Shown here: piece after piece, positions 1 to 12,545 of the stretch
How positions within the stretch are numbered: the stretch's first letter is position 1
How the letters are laid out: every line of letters begins with the position of its first letter
Assembly: GCA_033961575.1 (NCBI GenBank)
Contig: CM066734.1
Location: 86,450,501-86,514,500, forward strand
Direction: 5' to 3'
DNA length: 64,000 nucleotides
DNA from: Aselliscus stoliczkanus
Lineage: Eukaryota > Chordata > Mammalia > Chiroptera > Hipposideridae
Translations under genes and position numbers: made by a program
The notes under the pieces: generated by a model
The model's database searches: none
The model's input: only the letters and a program-made list of their open reading frames with translations
What the model was told of the DNA's origin: nothing

Positions 1-1384
1 CCCATGCACTTTCTATTATTCAGTGCTTCTTTTCTAGGCTTCAAGTCTCTCAATCTGTAAAATGTGATCATTCAACATACTTCTTAGTGTTGTTGGATTA
101 TAAGAGATTAATCTACCCAGAATGATCCTGATACACAGGAGGTCTTTGATAAATAGTATTTCTCTTCTTACACTTTGTTCTGGCAATAGTTCTTATTTTG
201 TTTGTTGATTTATTTGTTAGGTTGATTGATTAGGGTTTTGTTTTGTTTTGCTTATATTTGGACCAAGCTCAGCCCTTTTTAAAATGCAGAAGCAAAAAAA
301 TGCCTCTAAATCGATGTGCCTGTATGACTTATAGAGGACAGGGAAGGCAGGAGTAATTTTTTGTTCTTCCATTTGTGTCTGGGGTGATGAGCTGCAGGGC
401 AGGGAGTGCGGTGGTGCTTTTCTGCTCCCTGGGAGAATGTGGGGGGTTGCCAGTTGCCTTTTTTCATTGTGTGCTGAGACCTTGTGAATAACATCCCTTC
501 TTAAAGCAGCTGCTGCCCTGTAGCTTTGGGGAGGAGTTGAGGCAAGATGACAACCATGCTGCACCCTGACAGAGGTCGACAGTATTTCTGAGTGGCCTTT
601 GTCATGGTAGGCAGGTAGCTTAGGGCACTGCCCAAGCATGGTGGAAAAGGTGAACAGAATCTCATCGGAATTGATAGAAAGGGGCAGGATTTCTTTGCCA
701 GTAAATAAGAGCCTTCTTGCAGAGAGACTTGGGAAGAACTACTAAGTCTCAGAAACATTGATTAATGAATTTAGTATGTATGTATGTATTTAACTTTGCT
801 CCCTACCTGAAGGTCCCGGAGCCCTCAGCTTACAGATAATGAACTATCATATGATAATGATCTAAACTTGCATCTGAACTGCAGGTTCCAGGATAAATAG
901 AAAGCATCTAGATAAGCTGGAGTGGTTGAAAAAGATCGTGACTCATAATCTCAGAAAGGTATTTTGATATTTTCATGCAACAAGTATTTTCATTGACGCA
1001 GCACCTTCTTTGAACTGCGGCTATACGAAATGATTGAGGCATAGACTTCATCTTGAATGCACTAAAAGTCTGGTGGGAGATCAGATTTGCAAACAGATAC
1101 TATAATGCAGCCTGGTGGGCTCTGAATGGAGTGTAGTAGAAAGCCAAAGCAGACAGGGGAACTATTCTGTCTGATGGAGAAGTGATATTTGAGTTAGTTT
1201 TAAAAGATAAATAGGAAGTTGCCAAGCAAAGAAAAGGTGGAGATGGAGAACATCCTAGCCAAAGCACGTGCAAAGGCCTTAGTGGCCACAACAGGGGAAC
1301 TTGGAGGAATTCAAGAGGTGTGGCCATAAGATAATGTGACCAGAAACCAATCTTGAGGCCAAGGTGGAATATCTGGGCTCCGGA
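1..1384. other. Intron 1, no recognised feature
   Basis: AT-rich single-copy-looking intron sequence. Short open frames on the minus strand near 217-758 and 1100-1327 lack any feature of a known protein and are treated as chance. Confidence 0.6.
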
Positions 1385-1555
1385 TTGTTACAACCAGTGG
1401 GCTCAAGTCCTGGCTCTGCCACTTCTAGAATGTGACTTTGAACAACTCAGGCACTCAATACATATCTCAGGGTTGTTGGGAGGATTAAATCAAAATAGCC
1501 CTTAGCACAATTCCAGCAATAGTAGCGCTCAGTAAATGTCAACTCTCAGTAGTAT
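1385..1555 (+). repeat. MIR SINE, plus orientation
   Basis: Contains the MIR core order: GGCTCTGCCACTT, a diverged middle, AGGGTTGTTGGGAGGATTAAAT, and the CAGTAAATG end. Ends are approximate. Confidence 0.75.
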
Positions 1556-1651
1556 TTGAGGCAGCAATAGTCAATTTTACAATAAAGTCAATAACATAAA
1601 TCCTGTTCACATTAGACTTCTCAAGGGTCTTTTTTAAAGAAAAAAGATCTA

Positions 1652-1853
1652 GACCAGAGCTGTCCAATAAAACTTCCTGTGATAATAGAAATGTTCTCTG
1701 TCGGTACCATCCAATTCAGTAGCCATTAGCTCCATCTGGCTATTGAGCATTTGAAATGTCAGTAGTACAACAAAGAAACTGCTATTTTAATTTTATTTAA
1801 TCTAAATAGCTACAAATGCCTAGTGGCTGCTATGTTAGATGGTAGAGGTCTAG
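1652..1853 (+). mobile_element. MER20-type hAT-Charlie remnant
   Basis: Starts AGAGCTGTCCAATAAAACTT and contains AGCCATTAGC and GGCTATTGAGCATTTGAAATG, ending near TAGTGGCTGCTATGTTAGATGG. This is the ancient non-autonomous MER20 pattern, about 200 bp and well diverged. Confidence 0.75.
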
Positions 1854-2984
1854 AGTCACGGAATCATAAAATGTTTAATTTCTAAGAGATCTTAGAGAGA
1901 TTGATATAAATTTTCCTCATTCTCCCCCACTACTACCATTCTACAAATGTGGAAATGGTCACACAGTTAGTCAATGATAGACCTTGCGCTAAAACCCAGC
2001 AGGCCTTGGCTGTGTGGGCAAGGTTCTTATTAACCTGAAGTCTAATTGGATTATCTTTGTCACTTGAGAAAGTTCCCATTGCCCAAGCATCATCGTAGGT
2101 CCCTTTGGCCAGCTCTGCTTTCCCCACCATGCACATTTCCACTCCTTTTGTTTCTAATACACATGCTGCATCCAGTAGGCCCCGATAACCCATAACTCAC
2201 TGAAAGATACTTTATCCTGGTTTGGACAAATGCTAATGGGAACATTATGTATCAGCAACAGCTCATTTAGTACAAAATGCCCAGTACCATTGTTTTCATA
2301 ACTAGTACATTTTGTTGTTGTTACACTATCATTATTTTTTGTCACTTTGCCTTTAAACCAAAGTGTCAACAAAAATACGAACCTTCTTATACGATTTACA
2401 AAACATGAGCCCAAATTGTTTATCATTAGAAATTTGAGGTGACTGAACCACTTGGCAGAGGCATTAGTTAAAGAAGGAAGATCAGGTCTTTGCAACAACC
2501 AGTGTAGTTAGTTATCCTTGACCTCAGAGACAGATATGCTGAGGGGACTATTGTGGTACCCAGTCTATAAACATAGCTCTTCCCTTTTCCTGCCAAAAGC
2601 AGCATCAGCCTTTATCTGTAGCAGACCCTCGTTAGGAATGGCACCTCATTAGTGGTGTCAGGGACCTGAGCTGCAGGCTTGCTGCCTCATTCTTTCCTGA
2701 GACTAGGCTGTGGGTGTGGAAAGAGCAGGAATAGCTAAGGGAATAGTGGGGACAGGTGAGTTAGCATTTATTCACAGCTCACACAGTGGTCTTCTGTGAA
2801 GTGAAGGGCATACTTAACTCACCCTCCCGAGCATTTCTCATCGCACCCTGCCTACAGGACAGTATTCACAGTCTTGCACCCGATCTTAACCTGGCACTGC
2901 ATGATTGCTGAGGACATACAGATATCCATGCTCCAGACACACTGTCTGCTGCAGTTCTCTGAACAATCCAGCAGGCCCTCCTTT
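1854..2984. other. Intron 1, no recognised feature
   Basis: No repeat or exon recognised. Two short minus-strand frames (1933-2193 and 2154-2498) overlap in different frames and show no domain. Confidence 0.55.
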
Positions 2985-3124
2985 CAGCCTGGACTGTGCT
3001 TTTCATAGTCAGCTCAGCTAACTCTTACTCATCCTTCAGATCTCCTACAAATGTTCGTTCCTCCCATTAGTATTCCCTGATCCCTGCTCTGAAAAGTAAA
3101 GCAGCTCCTCTTAACACCCTGAAA

Positions 3125-3170
<46 letters not shown>

Positions 3171-3370
3171 CATTCAATCCTTCCTCATCTTTTCCTTATG
3201 ATTCTTGTCATAGATTGAAACGATACCTTATTTTATGATATGTTTAATAGCTATCTTCTTAGATTACAGATTCTGTGAGGGTAGGGATCATGTCTGTTTT
3301 ACGCATCCTTTTCCTAGGATCTAGTCCAGTCTCAGGCACTTAGAAGCTTAGAGAATATCTGTTGAATTCT
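2985..3370 (+). repeat. L2 3' end, plus orientation
   Basis: Reads through the L2 landmarks: ATCCTTCAGATCTCCTACAAATGT, TTCCCTGATCC, GATTCTGTGAGGGTAGGGATCATGTCTG and the CAGGCACTTAG end. An AC microsatellite sits inside it. A GAATGAAT tract at 3459-3479 is of the kind that often ends L2 copies. Confidence 0.8.
3128..3166. repeat. (AC)n microsatellite
   Basis: Uninterrupted AC dinucleotide run of 39 bp within the L2 remnant. Confidence 0.98.
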
Positions 3371-4199
3371 AGCAAAAGTAAAGAAAAAAATGTATCATGG
3401 GTAGGGACTAGCTTATTTAGCAAGAAAACACAAAGTATAATTTTTTGTTGAGTGTGTGAATGAATGAATGAATGAATGACCTGGCCTGTTCTCCTGAGAT
3501 CTCTAGGTTATTTTCTACTTCTCTGGGAAGTTTAGGGATAGTCTTGACTACAGACCAGTTAGGACATAGAGAGGGAGGAGTAAGTGGGAAATAAAGAAAT
3601 GTAATGAGTGATTTTGTGATTGCCTTTTTGAAGAAAGACAATATTGAACATTAAGGCAAAATTAGCATTCACTCACACATCTCATCCCCCAGATACCAGG
3701 GTCAAGACAATTTTCCTTAACTCTGCAGTTCACCTTGCATGGGTGGACACTGCGTTGAAGTCATTTCTCACCTGACAGATTGTGGGTAGAAAAGATTTTA
3801 ATACACCTTCTTTAGTGGAAGAGAAAAAAATTGTGATTGAAAAAAATCATTCCTTATTTACTATCCCTAGGTGACTTTTGTGAAGATGGGTCTTCAAAGG
3901 GGCCTTTCTGAACCAGAAGGTGGGTGTAGAGATGCAAAAGAAGAGAGTTGAGGGAATCTGGGGTACAGATGGGTTGGAGTTGGTGGGTTCCAGAGGCTGC
4001 CTGAGCAAGTGGAGACCATATGGGCTGATCTTCCTGTGGAAGAAAGGGGAACACTGATAATAGTGGGGGTTTTCATTAAATTATATGCCATGAATTTTCT
4101 TCTCCTTTCCCTCCCCTACTCTCTACCCTGAAATCTCAGTAAAATCCTTCACTAATACCTTGAAGTGTAGGGTTTCCCTTTGAATAGCTATGGAGTGTG
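3371..4199. other. Intron 1, mostly unrecognised; GAAT tetranucleotide tract
   Basis: Holds a GAAT tract at 3459-3479 and otherwise nothing I recognise. The nested minus-strand frames at 3854-4091 have no protein feature. Confidence 0.55.
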
Positions 4200-4860
4200 A
4201 AGAATCTTGCTCTAAGATTAACAAGAAAAAGCTGCCATATTTGCAATACTCAGAACAATAAAACTAATCACAAAAACATGATCATGTAATGGAAAGGACA
4301 CTTCACTTCCATGGTATTCTTTCCAAAACCCCATAACTCCAGACCAATGAGAAAATCATCAGACCAACCCAGATAGAGGGACATTCTCCTGGACACCTGA
4401 CAGTATTCCTCCCAGATTGTCAAAATGATGAAATACAAAGAAAGATGGAAAAACTGTCACAGATCAGAGGGGAGTAAGGAGACATGAAGACTGAATGCAA
4501 TGTGGTAACTGAATTGGATCCTGGAACAGAAAGAGGACATCAAGGGAAAAAAATGATGAAATCTAAAAAAGTCTTATTCATAATAATTTTACTAAATTTA
4601 AAAGTTTAATTAATAGTAATGTACCCATGACAATTTCTTAGTTATGACAAAGGTAAGTTAATAGTGGGGAAAACTGGGAGAAGGATATTTGGCAACTCCA
4701 TACTATCTCTGCAACTTTTCTGTAAATCTAAAATTATTCTAAAATAAATAGTTTATTTAAAGTAAAGCCTCATAACTAAAATAGCCAGTGTTTATTATAA
4801 ATCTAAAATTATTCCAAAATAAACTGTTTATTTAAAGATAAAGCCTAAAAACTAAAATAG
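4200..4860 (+). repeat. L1ME-type 3' end with duplicated tail
   Basis: Landmarks GTCACAGATCAGAGG, GGATCCTGGAACAGAAA and TCTGCAACTTTTCTGTAAATCT, then ATTATTCTAAAATAAA, mark the 3' end of an old L1ME-type LINE. The terminal part is repeated: a 75-bp unit at 4723-4797 is followed by a 63-bp partial copy at 4798-4860. A second copy of this L1 3' end lies at 63823-63960. Confidence 0.75.
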
Positions 4861-5040
4861 TGGTGGCTTTTTGTTAAACAGTAGGGGAAGCAAGTAAAAT
4901 AATGACTAAAGTTTTAAAAAAGTTTATTTAAACAAACTAATCACAAAAAGGGAACCGTAAGCTCCCTGCTGAGCAGACAGTGACATTTATTGTCACCAAA
5001 AGACCTTGACCTTTGGCTCCTATTTCAGCACAGTCATCAC

Positions 5041-5510
5041 TGTTAAAGGAAAAGTCATTCTGACACTTGTTAAATGGTAAGGAAGGTTTTATTCAAGACT
5101 CTTGCAATAGGTGTGAAGGCCATCACAATAAAGGAGAGAGATGGGGCTCAACTCTGAATCCAACCAGGACACAGGGGAATGTATAGCCAAGGTTAGGGTG
5201 AGGGGGGTCGATGAATGGAAAATCATGAAGAAGGGAGAGACATCAAAGGGTAGGGGGATTCTTGCTAAATCAACTTAACAGAAATCTTGCTGAAAGCAGG
5301 CCAAAAACTTACACATCAAAGGTGTTGGATGAGGAACTTGGTCAGGAATCAAAGATGATCAGAAATCAAGGGTGGGGGAGTTCTCACTAAACTGACTTGG
5401 CAGGATTCTTGCTAAGATGGGGCTGGGCAGGGCAAAGACAGGATGGGGGAGTGGGGAAGGAGGGCTCCAGCCTAGGCCTAGTGTAGAGGAGGGCTCCTAA
5501 GAACCTCACA
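5041..5510 (-). mobile_element. Possible class I ERV-type LTR, minus orientation
   Basis: Read on the minus strand the block runs from TGTGAGGTTC to TTTAACA, has AATAAA at 5093-5088 about 47 bp before the end, and is 470 bp long, all typical of an LTR. It carries partly repeated motifs (GGGATTCTTGCTAAA-like at 5260 and 5390). Against the call, the 5-bp flanks do not match and no clear polypurine tract or primer-binding site adjoins it. The family is unknown to me. Confidence 0.4.
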
Positions 5511-6900
5511 AAAGTGTGCTGAAAGGGAGTCTTTGTTGTTACTAGTCCTGCTAATACCATCTGATTCCTATTGGAGTGGTGTCTATACTACCAGCTCTCT
5601 CCCGTTGCTTGACTCCCATCCAGATGATTTGGTTGCATCTGTAATCTTGGCATGCTACAGCCTGGGAGCAGATTCCACCTGTGATTTCACATCCAGCATC
5701 TGGATCTTGGCCATGGGCACTGTCAGGTTAATGTTATATGAGCCAATTTCCTCCCAAATTAATAGGCTGGTGGGGCTGGAGACAGCAAGCTTTGAGGATT
5801 CCGCATGTAATTTTGCAGATGGTTTGGTACCTACAACCCCCCCAGGCAGTATTTTTCCCACAGCAGGAGTCCTTTTTTGTAGTCAAAAGACCCTTATGCA
5901 GGTGTAAGAACTTTACATATAGTGCAAACACAAATCCCATAAACCTGCCAGGTGAGGTGAAGAAGATGAACTACACTAGGGCTCTATTTCCCCATCCTGC
6001 ACTTCTGTTCACATTAACGTATCCACGTGTGCGGCGCTTTGTAAAAAATTGATAAACTCTGTCTCCACTTTGCACTCCTCTCAGTGTAGAATGTCATGGT
6101 TGTTTGTCATTTGGGTAGGTCCTGGAGTAGTGTACTCCATGTAAAGCCAAGTGATAAAATGGGGACGCCAGGCAATTTCAAGCAGAACCAGTTTTGGGTT
6201 TTGGCATGTATTTTGACCTAAAATTATCTTCACAATAGCCCATTTCTCCACCTGTCTTTGGCTGTGGAGCCCCATCTGCAGTGAGAGAGACTATATCTAT
6301 CACAGGGAGCATTTGAGGGGACAGCTTGTGGGGGCGGGCTGACGGAGGTTGACATTGGCACATGGGCTGAATTGAGGAAAACTTAAATTCAAAGTTGTAC
6401 CTTTTTTGTTTGTTTGTTTCAATTCCAAAAAAAAAATTTTTTGTTTCATAAGCTAACACATCCTCACTCTCCCAACTCCTTAAATAAATTCTGAAAGGAC
6501 ATGAAAGAAGGTCATAAAACCTAACTAAATTCATGTCTACCTATAAGGTCCTCTTGTTCTGTTATTAACTTGTGTTATTTAACTTGTGGTTTTTCCTTGT
6601 GGGATATCTTAATATACGGAGAAGGTGCAGCAGTGACTAGAATATTGGGCAAAATATAGACATTATTAAGCAACACACTGACAGATTGTGGGCTAATCCC
6701 CCCAATGCTTTGGTGGTTACTTAAATATCCCAACAGCTCAGTGGATAAAGCAGCAAACACAGGATTCTGATGTCTTAGAAAAGGCTGGCCAGGAAATATA
6801 AGTGGTTCAGCGTTTCTGAAGTTTTCACAGCCCCCCCCCTTCCTTTTATTTTCCTTCTTGCAAAACTCTAAATTTATTTCCATCTCCCACCTAACCAGCT
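5511..6900. other. Unrecognised stretch next to the possible LTR
   Basis: Could be degraded internal sequence of an endogenous retrovirus adjoining the LTR-like block, because several minus-strand frames (5655-6275, 6178-6534) stay open for 60-118 codons. I recognise no gag, pol or env motif in them, so this is a guess from position only. A C-run lies near 6832-6839. Confidence 0.25.
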
Positions 6901-7499
6901 TTCAAAATAAAAAAATTAATGTGTAGCTATGACTTCATTTCTTTTCAGCTGTTTATAATATTTAAGGACAAGCCAACCATGATTTATTTATAAAATTTGA
7001 TCCCATTTCGCCTTCTCTATTTTGTCTCCTAGAAAGCAGAGGAAAATAAATATATCAGAAAAATTAGACATTGAACTTTACTTTCCCCCAAATGCTACAG
7101 ATAAAATTAGAGCATTTGTCTCAAAAAAAAATTAAGGAAAAGAATACTGCGTCATTTGGAAATCAGATTACCAAGGCATCAGGTCTAGATAATTAAGTTT
7201 GTACAGGTCAGGAAATAAGAAAGCCAATTTATTCTGGTTATGCCTCACCCTAAATGCAGGTGTTGTATTCTGTGACAAGGCTTTTGTGCTTCCTGAATTC
7301 CGTACCATCTGTACCACAAATGGGTTTTGAAATTTTTACATGTCATACCTTAAAATTTGTTAGTGTGCACAGAAGGAGGAAAAGGAGGGGAAAATAATAT
7401 TGGCACTTAAATTAACTGAAGCAGTCATTAATTGTGAAACCAGCTGCCATCTCCTTTGATGTGGTTCTGCCGGCTGCACAGAGAAAACGCAGTTTAGGA

Positions 7500-7834
7500 T
7501 CAGTTGTTTATTGTGCCGTCTTTTGCTGATTTTTCATCCAATTTTTTTTTCCATAACAAAAGAAGGAATTTTTCTTTTGGATCATTTACTTCTATCTCCC
7601 CATTACTCAAAGGTAGCAAAATACATGATGTAACTTCATTGGATAGAATTAAACCGAGCGTAAGTTTGGGAAGGTGTCAGTCATATCCTGGAAATACTGA
7701 CAGATCAGTAAGATCTTTGGTGTCTGCTCATTCTGAAAGTAGCGGTGCTTTCCCATATCCAGTGCATTCTGCGATGCATTGAGAATGTCTCCAGTTACAT
7801 GAATAAAGTCATGAAGTCTGACACCTGATGTCAT
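7500..7834 (-). pseudogene. Possible decayed coding relic (weak)
   Basis: On the minus strand a frame from 7834 to about 7652 (MTSGVRLHDF to FPNLR) runs into a stop. A neighbouring frame then stays open for about 50 more codons (LGLILSNEV to KDGTINN), with protein-like composition and only a one-base shift between them. That could be a frameshifted processed pseudogene. I do not recognise the protein, and two chance frames of this size are common, so the evidence is thin. Confidence 0.2.
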
Positions 7835-7861
7835 TCCGACGTCACTGCCCCTATTTAAACC
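7826..7861 (+). promoter_or_regulatory. CRE/ATF-like pair upstream of a TATTTAAA box (candidate)
   Basis: TGATGTCA and CGACGTCA lie 3 bp apart and are followed about 9 bp later by CTATTTAAAC. The order CRE, CRE, TATA-like box resembles a compact stimulus-responsive promoter pointing along the plus strand. No downstream exon is evident, and the sites could be coincidental. Confidence 0.25.
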
Positions 7862-9849
7862 TGAGACTCTGGGGATAGTTAGTTAATTTTGTAACATCAC
7901 CACATGGTTCTAATGGACAACTCAGGAGTGAAGACTACGGTTGTAAAAATATTCCTTTGTGAAAGGAGATAAAAAGAAGTGCCATGAAAGACAATAATAG
8001 ATTCTTAGGAGCTAGTTTGCCAAAGTTGTTCATGTTCAAAAATAGAAATAACCTTCCAGCCAGAGAACCAGACTGGACTGAATACAGGCACTCAGAAAAC
8101 CGTGTTTTGACTGCCACTCTCTCCTTGTAGGTAGATATGGTCAAGGTAGCCACGGTGTGTGTGTGCACAGGACTTCTGATGACAAGGGAGTGAGTGAAGA
8201 AGAGCAGCGACATCTTCCTGCTGTGTCTCACTTTCAGAAGTGCCCAGATGGAGCCAAGCTCACAGGCCCATGGTGATTGTGGGTCCAGGGCTCCTTCCTG
8301 GCTGTGAGGTTGCTTTAAGAGGAGTTTGCAGGCATTCAGAGAAGAAAGCACAAATGTAAATTCTAGCTTAATATGCAAGAAGGGACTTAAATGCAGGGAA
8401 TATATACATATCACAGCACCCAGAATATTATATCATCCACTTTGCTGACATCCAAGCACCAAATCTGAATGCAGTTGCCACCCCCGTTTTACCCAGCACA
8501 TGGGTCTCGCCTTCCAGACTCCCACCGTGGTTCTCCACAGCCGGAGGAGGACAGAGAGGGCAGATGGCTTCCCGCTTCACCACACGCGCTAAAGTGCCCA
8601 TCTTGCTTGTAAAAACAGTCAGTATCTCAAGAGGAATGATGCATTTTCTCCAGCAACCGGTCTGATGGCACAGCTATGACAGTGTTTTCTTTCTTTACAG
8701 GCAGGGAACAACAAAGAAAATAAAGGCCAAAAGGCTGGACAGTGGCATGATGGAACCAAATACCTTGTGAGAAGGCAGTGCCTTTGTTCCTCTTCCAGCA
8801 CAGCAGCCTGGCCACTCCTTCTCTCCTGGGTACGGCTCAATGCCTTGCTATCAGGCCTTGGGCAACAAGAGAGTAGCTAGGGAGCAACGGGTTTTGTTTC
8901 CCACTGTTTTTGAGATCGTAGCCACACTCTCATCTTGAGATCTGTGGGCTGAGCTCCCAGGGCCGATCACAGGGGCCAAGGAAATGTGGATGCAACCGTA
9001 CTTTATTGTCCAAGTCATTGGCATGCTCAGAGAACAAGGCAGTTCACAGCCAGGTGACCAGCCCTGGGACTGGGGAAGGGTCAGGTCCACTCACCTATAA
9101 TCCAGGTGTTGGAGTGCTCTGAGTTAAAGGCAATTGTCCTCACACAAGGAATTAGAGCCAAGACTCCCTAAGTTAAATTTAGAAGTCACATTATGTGAAC
9201 AGGAGATACACAGTATCTAAGGGGTTGGAGGCACCAGTCAGGTGAGACATTTCAGATCATTCTCTTTTAAGCCTAATTGGTGTCTTCATGCCAGCCTGGC
9301 CAGAGGAGGTACTGCAGAAGATGCTGTCCTTTTGTGTGGCCTTGTTTCTCTTCTCAAGACTGAGGGGTTCTGGGCCATTTGGGGCTGGAGAGCCCACAGG
9401 CCAGTGCATGTAATGACAGGCAGAGCATGCTTCCACCATTTTCATGGCAACACTGGAGCTGTGCAGGAATCTTAGCATGGTAGCTTTGGGGTGGAGGGAA
9501 AGGCTAGGCCTATGGGAAATAAAATAGTTCTCGCTCTTCTCTCACTTTCCAGCAAGTCTAGACCAAGGAAAACATCAACTCTACCAGCCATAAGTATCTG
9601 TTTCATTGTCAGGCATGTGGATTACCTACTTTATAGATTTCCTTAGCACGTTTGAAATCCAGAGGCACTGCTTCCCCCACTGGCGCACATCTACCCAGGC
9701 TTCTCCCGGCCTGTCTGCATGTGCTCAAGGCAACCATTCAATTTTTATATTATCGTAAGCAACACCTAATCAGGAACAAATGTTCTGCAGATAAATCTAG
9801 TTCTGTTTGCCAGAGCTAGAGATCAATACCTTGAAGTGAGAGGTCACCG

Positions 9850-9985
9850 AGTGGTGGAAGCCACGCTGTAGGAGTCATGGGTCTCCTTGGAGTCCTGCCT
9901 GAGCTCCTTACAAGTTCCGGGACTTTGAGTAAGTCACCCGACCTCTGGACTTTGGGTTTCTCACCTATGAAATGAAGCTACAAAG
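9850..9985 (+). repeat. MIR SINE, plus orientation
   Basis: Contains GGGACTTTGAGTAAGTCACCCGACCTCT and TTTCTCACCTATGAAATG, matching the MIR core. Confidence 0.7.
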
Positions 9986-11739
9986 AAGAGCGGAGAACAG
10001 AAAGAGACCGAAGGACTGAGTACTGAGCATTTGGGGCAAGCGGCTTTCTACACACATCTCATCAATTCTCAGACACCCACTTCTTTTTTTTCTCTTTACA
10101 TTTACTACCTCTGAAACGGGATACATCTCACAGTCAATGGCCTCTTCTAGTTTAGTGGCAGTATTTGCTAGTCTCTTAATGGCGCACAAAATAAGGTACG
10201 TCTAATAATCGCTACTTTTTAGGACATGTTTCTAAGCTGAGTTTGCTTATCTGGAAATGAAACAGTTGGGTGAGGTGAGCTCTGAGGTTCTGGGCTCTGC
10301 TTTGCTGAATTGTCCATTCCAGGACCTTCTTCCACTGGTGAGTTAATGAGGAGCTAGCTTACCCTTTTACTGGCCTTACCCTTGAGCCTAATTTTCTGCA
10401 AGGCTGGTCTAGACTCTTCTTTCCAGGAGAAACTCCACCAGGTTTCTGAGAAGTCTGAGGTATTGGAACACATTCTTCCTTCAACACCGACTAGCTGGAT
10501 GGTGGCAGTCCCTGCCAGGGCAGAGCACAGCCACTAGCATAATGATTTTATGTCACAGATACTTCTGTATTCACATATAGCTCCTTGTGGCCTCTGTAGT
10601 GGGGGCCTGGCTGTGGTTGTGTAGGGGCACCAGCATGTGTGTCCCTCTCTCTGAGCAAGATAGGGGGTGACAACACTGCAATTCCTGATTCAATCTCGGT
10701 GCAGCAATGTTGCACCACCTTCCTGAGGAGCTATAGAGACTGAGGGAGGATGCGCTGAGGGCCATGGGAGAGACATGGCTCTTCCACTGTTTTTCCTCCC
10801 TTTCCTTTTTTTTTCAGTTTGGCCCCGGAGGGGTTCACCTTTTTAATTAGAATCAGTGTCTGGAAATTTGTGGGTGCTGAATTATAGTTTCCTTTGGCTG
10901 TCCTGTTCCCCTTAACCCTTCACCTTTCCAGTTCAGCAATCTTTAAGACCTATTTTGTGGTCTTTTTTCTATATGTCTTTCATGACTTCCCAACTCTTTC
11001 TGTTCATCTTTCTCTTCAGAGGCTGTCTGGACCATTAAGAGTTAGCCAGTTAGTATGACTTATTATTATCTTCTGTCCTGGTGGAGAAACCATTCCTCAC
11101 TCACCTGCAATCAGTAGAGGGACCCATGAGCCCCTCTGAGTTCCATGCCTCCCACATTGAATATAGTGGCCTGAAAATGTAAAACCTCCTTATATTATAC
11201 ACCAAAGCTGTACCTTATGAAACAATAACTTAATGAGTTGACGCAGGACTTAACCACCTCTGTCATGCTTTGGTACACATAGGCAATGATAATATTTGCA
11301 CAGCACACTGGGGTTGACAAAGGAGAATGCCCAGGGCCAGAGGCCCAGCTGCCCAGAAGGCTGAGGGGCTCCATGTCTACATACACATTTGTAACCTATT
11401 CTTGGCACTGCATCGGGAAACCTGACAGAAAGAATTTTCCTGTTATCAAAGAAGTAGAGCTCACTTGTAGGAGTAGGAAAAACTAATCACTGTGCGTTAT
11501 ATGTGTACCAGAAAGTTCTCTGTTATTTGGGAATATTATTTTGAGTACTAACAGGGTTTCCTTAGGATTATAGAGCAACACAACAAAAAGCATGAAGTGT
11601 AAGAATAGCTAATGTACATAGTGTTTTTAGTGCATTATGTGGCCATCAGGGAAGAACCCCAGTCTCATAAGAGTAGGTGTCCTATCCAGCCCTCAGCCTA
11701 TTTTTGTTCAATTTGTGAATTCAAATGTTTGTTTTTTTT
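9986..11739. other. Intron 1, no recognised feature
   Basis: Apparently single-copy sequence. Short frames on both strands have no domain support. Confidence 0.55.
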
Positions 11740-11856
11740 AAATTTTTGAAAGGTTGTTAAAGAAAAACAAAAATATACAAAGAAGAATATGCAGTTGAGA
11801 CTATATGTGGCCCTAAAACCTGAAATCTACCTGGTCGCTACAGAAAAAATTTAACA
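11740..11856 (-). mobile_element. hAT-Charlie-type remnant, minus orientation
   Basis: Contains GCAGTTGAGACTATATGTGGCCC, CCTAAAACCTGAAATCTACC and a TACAGAAAAAATTTAAC end, the order seen in old hAT-Charlie non-autonomous elements read backwards. Ends are uncertain. Confidence 0.5.
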
Positions 11857-12329
11857 ACTTCTGTCAGAGAGGGTGGCAAGAGGTAACGAGCCTCTGAAAA
11901 GTATCCAAAGGACATGCATAAGCAGCAGGAAGAAGACTGGCTTGCCAAAACTCCATGGTTGCTGAAAGTGGACAAAGACTCAGTGGATAAGAGCAAGACA
12001 ATTGCCATTAACAGGGCAGCAGACAGCAGGCACATTATATGGTAGGGCTGGTTCCTCTACCACTAAATCCAGAAGGACATGATGGGCCCAGATGCTGCCT
12101 GTGTAGGCAGCTCTGTTGCAGCTGAGGAATCCAGGACCAAAGGTACAGCACCTTTTACAGCAAGTAGTGAACAAGGCAGGCTCCCCCTGGGGAGCTAGTA
12201 GTCAGACAGTGGTCACTGTGTGTCACTTTAACCTACTTCATTGGCTGTGTGACTAGCTATAGAAATGGCTCAGCATCAGAGGATGGTTAGGCCTTGCAGT
12301 TTGGCATGCTTGGCAAGGAAGTGCACAGA
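11857..12329. other. Intron 1, no recognised feature
   Basis: No repeat, exon or RNA gene recognised. Confidence 0.5.
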
Positions 12330-12545
12330 TGCCTATGGCAGACTGCCTTTCCTAACAATGGATTGTCCCTTTCATCCTCACCACAATCCTCTGAAGTACA
12401 TATGACCACTGTCACATTTTACAGATGAAGAAATCCAGGCTCAGAGGAAAGAAAATAACAAAGTAACATGCCCAAGGTCCAAAGTAACTTGCCCAAGGTC
12501 GCATGACTCATAGGTGGTGAGTAGTGATTTAACCCTGAGCAGGCT
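12330..12545 (-). repeat. MIR SINE, minus orientation, with 21-bp tandem duplication
   Basis: Reads ATTTTACAGATGAAGAAATCCAGGCTCAGAGG and then AAGTAACTTGCCCAAGGTCGCATG, the reverse complement of the MIR core. The segment AAAGTAACATGCCCAAGGTC is present twice in tandem (12460-12480 and 12481-12501). Confidence 0.8.

Larger units (their letters stand above)
6901..9849. other. Intron 1, largely unrecognised
   Basis: No repeat family recognised with confidence. It includes a promoter-like cluster (7826-7861) and a possible frameshifted coding relic (7500-7834), both listed separately. A 159-codon minus-strand frame at 7935-8414 shows no domain. Confidence 0.5.

Noticed and set aside
7935..8414. 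159-codon minus-strand frame
   Set aside because: No recognisable motif, and the composition looks like translated non-coding DNA.
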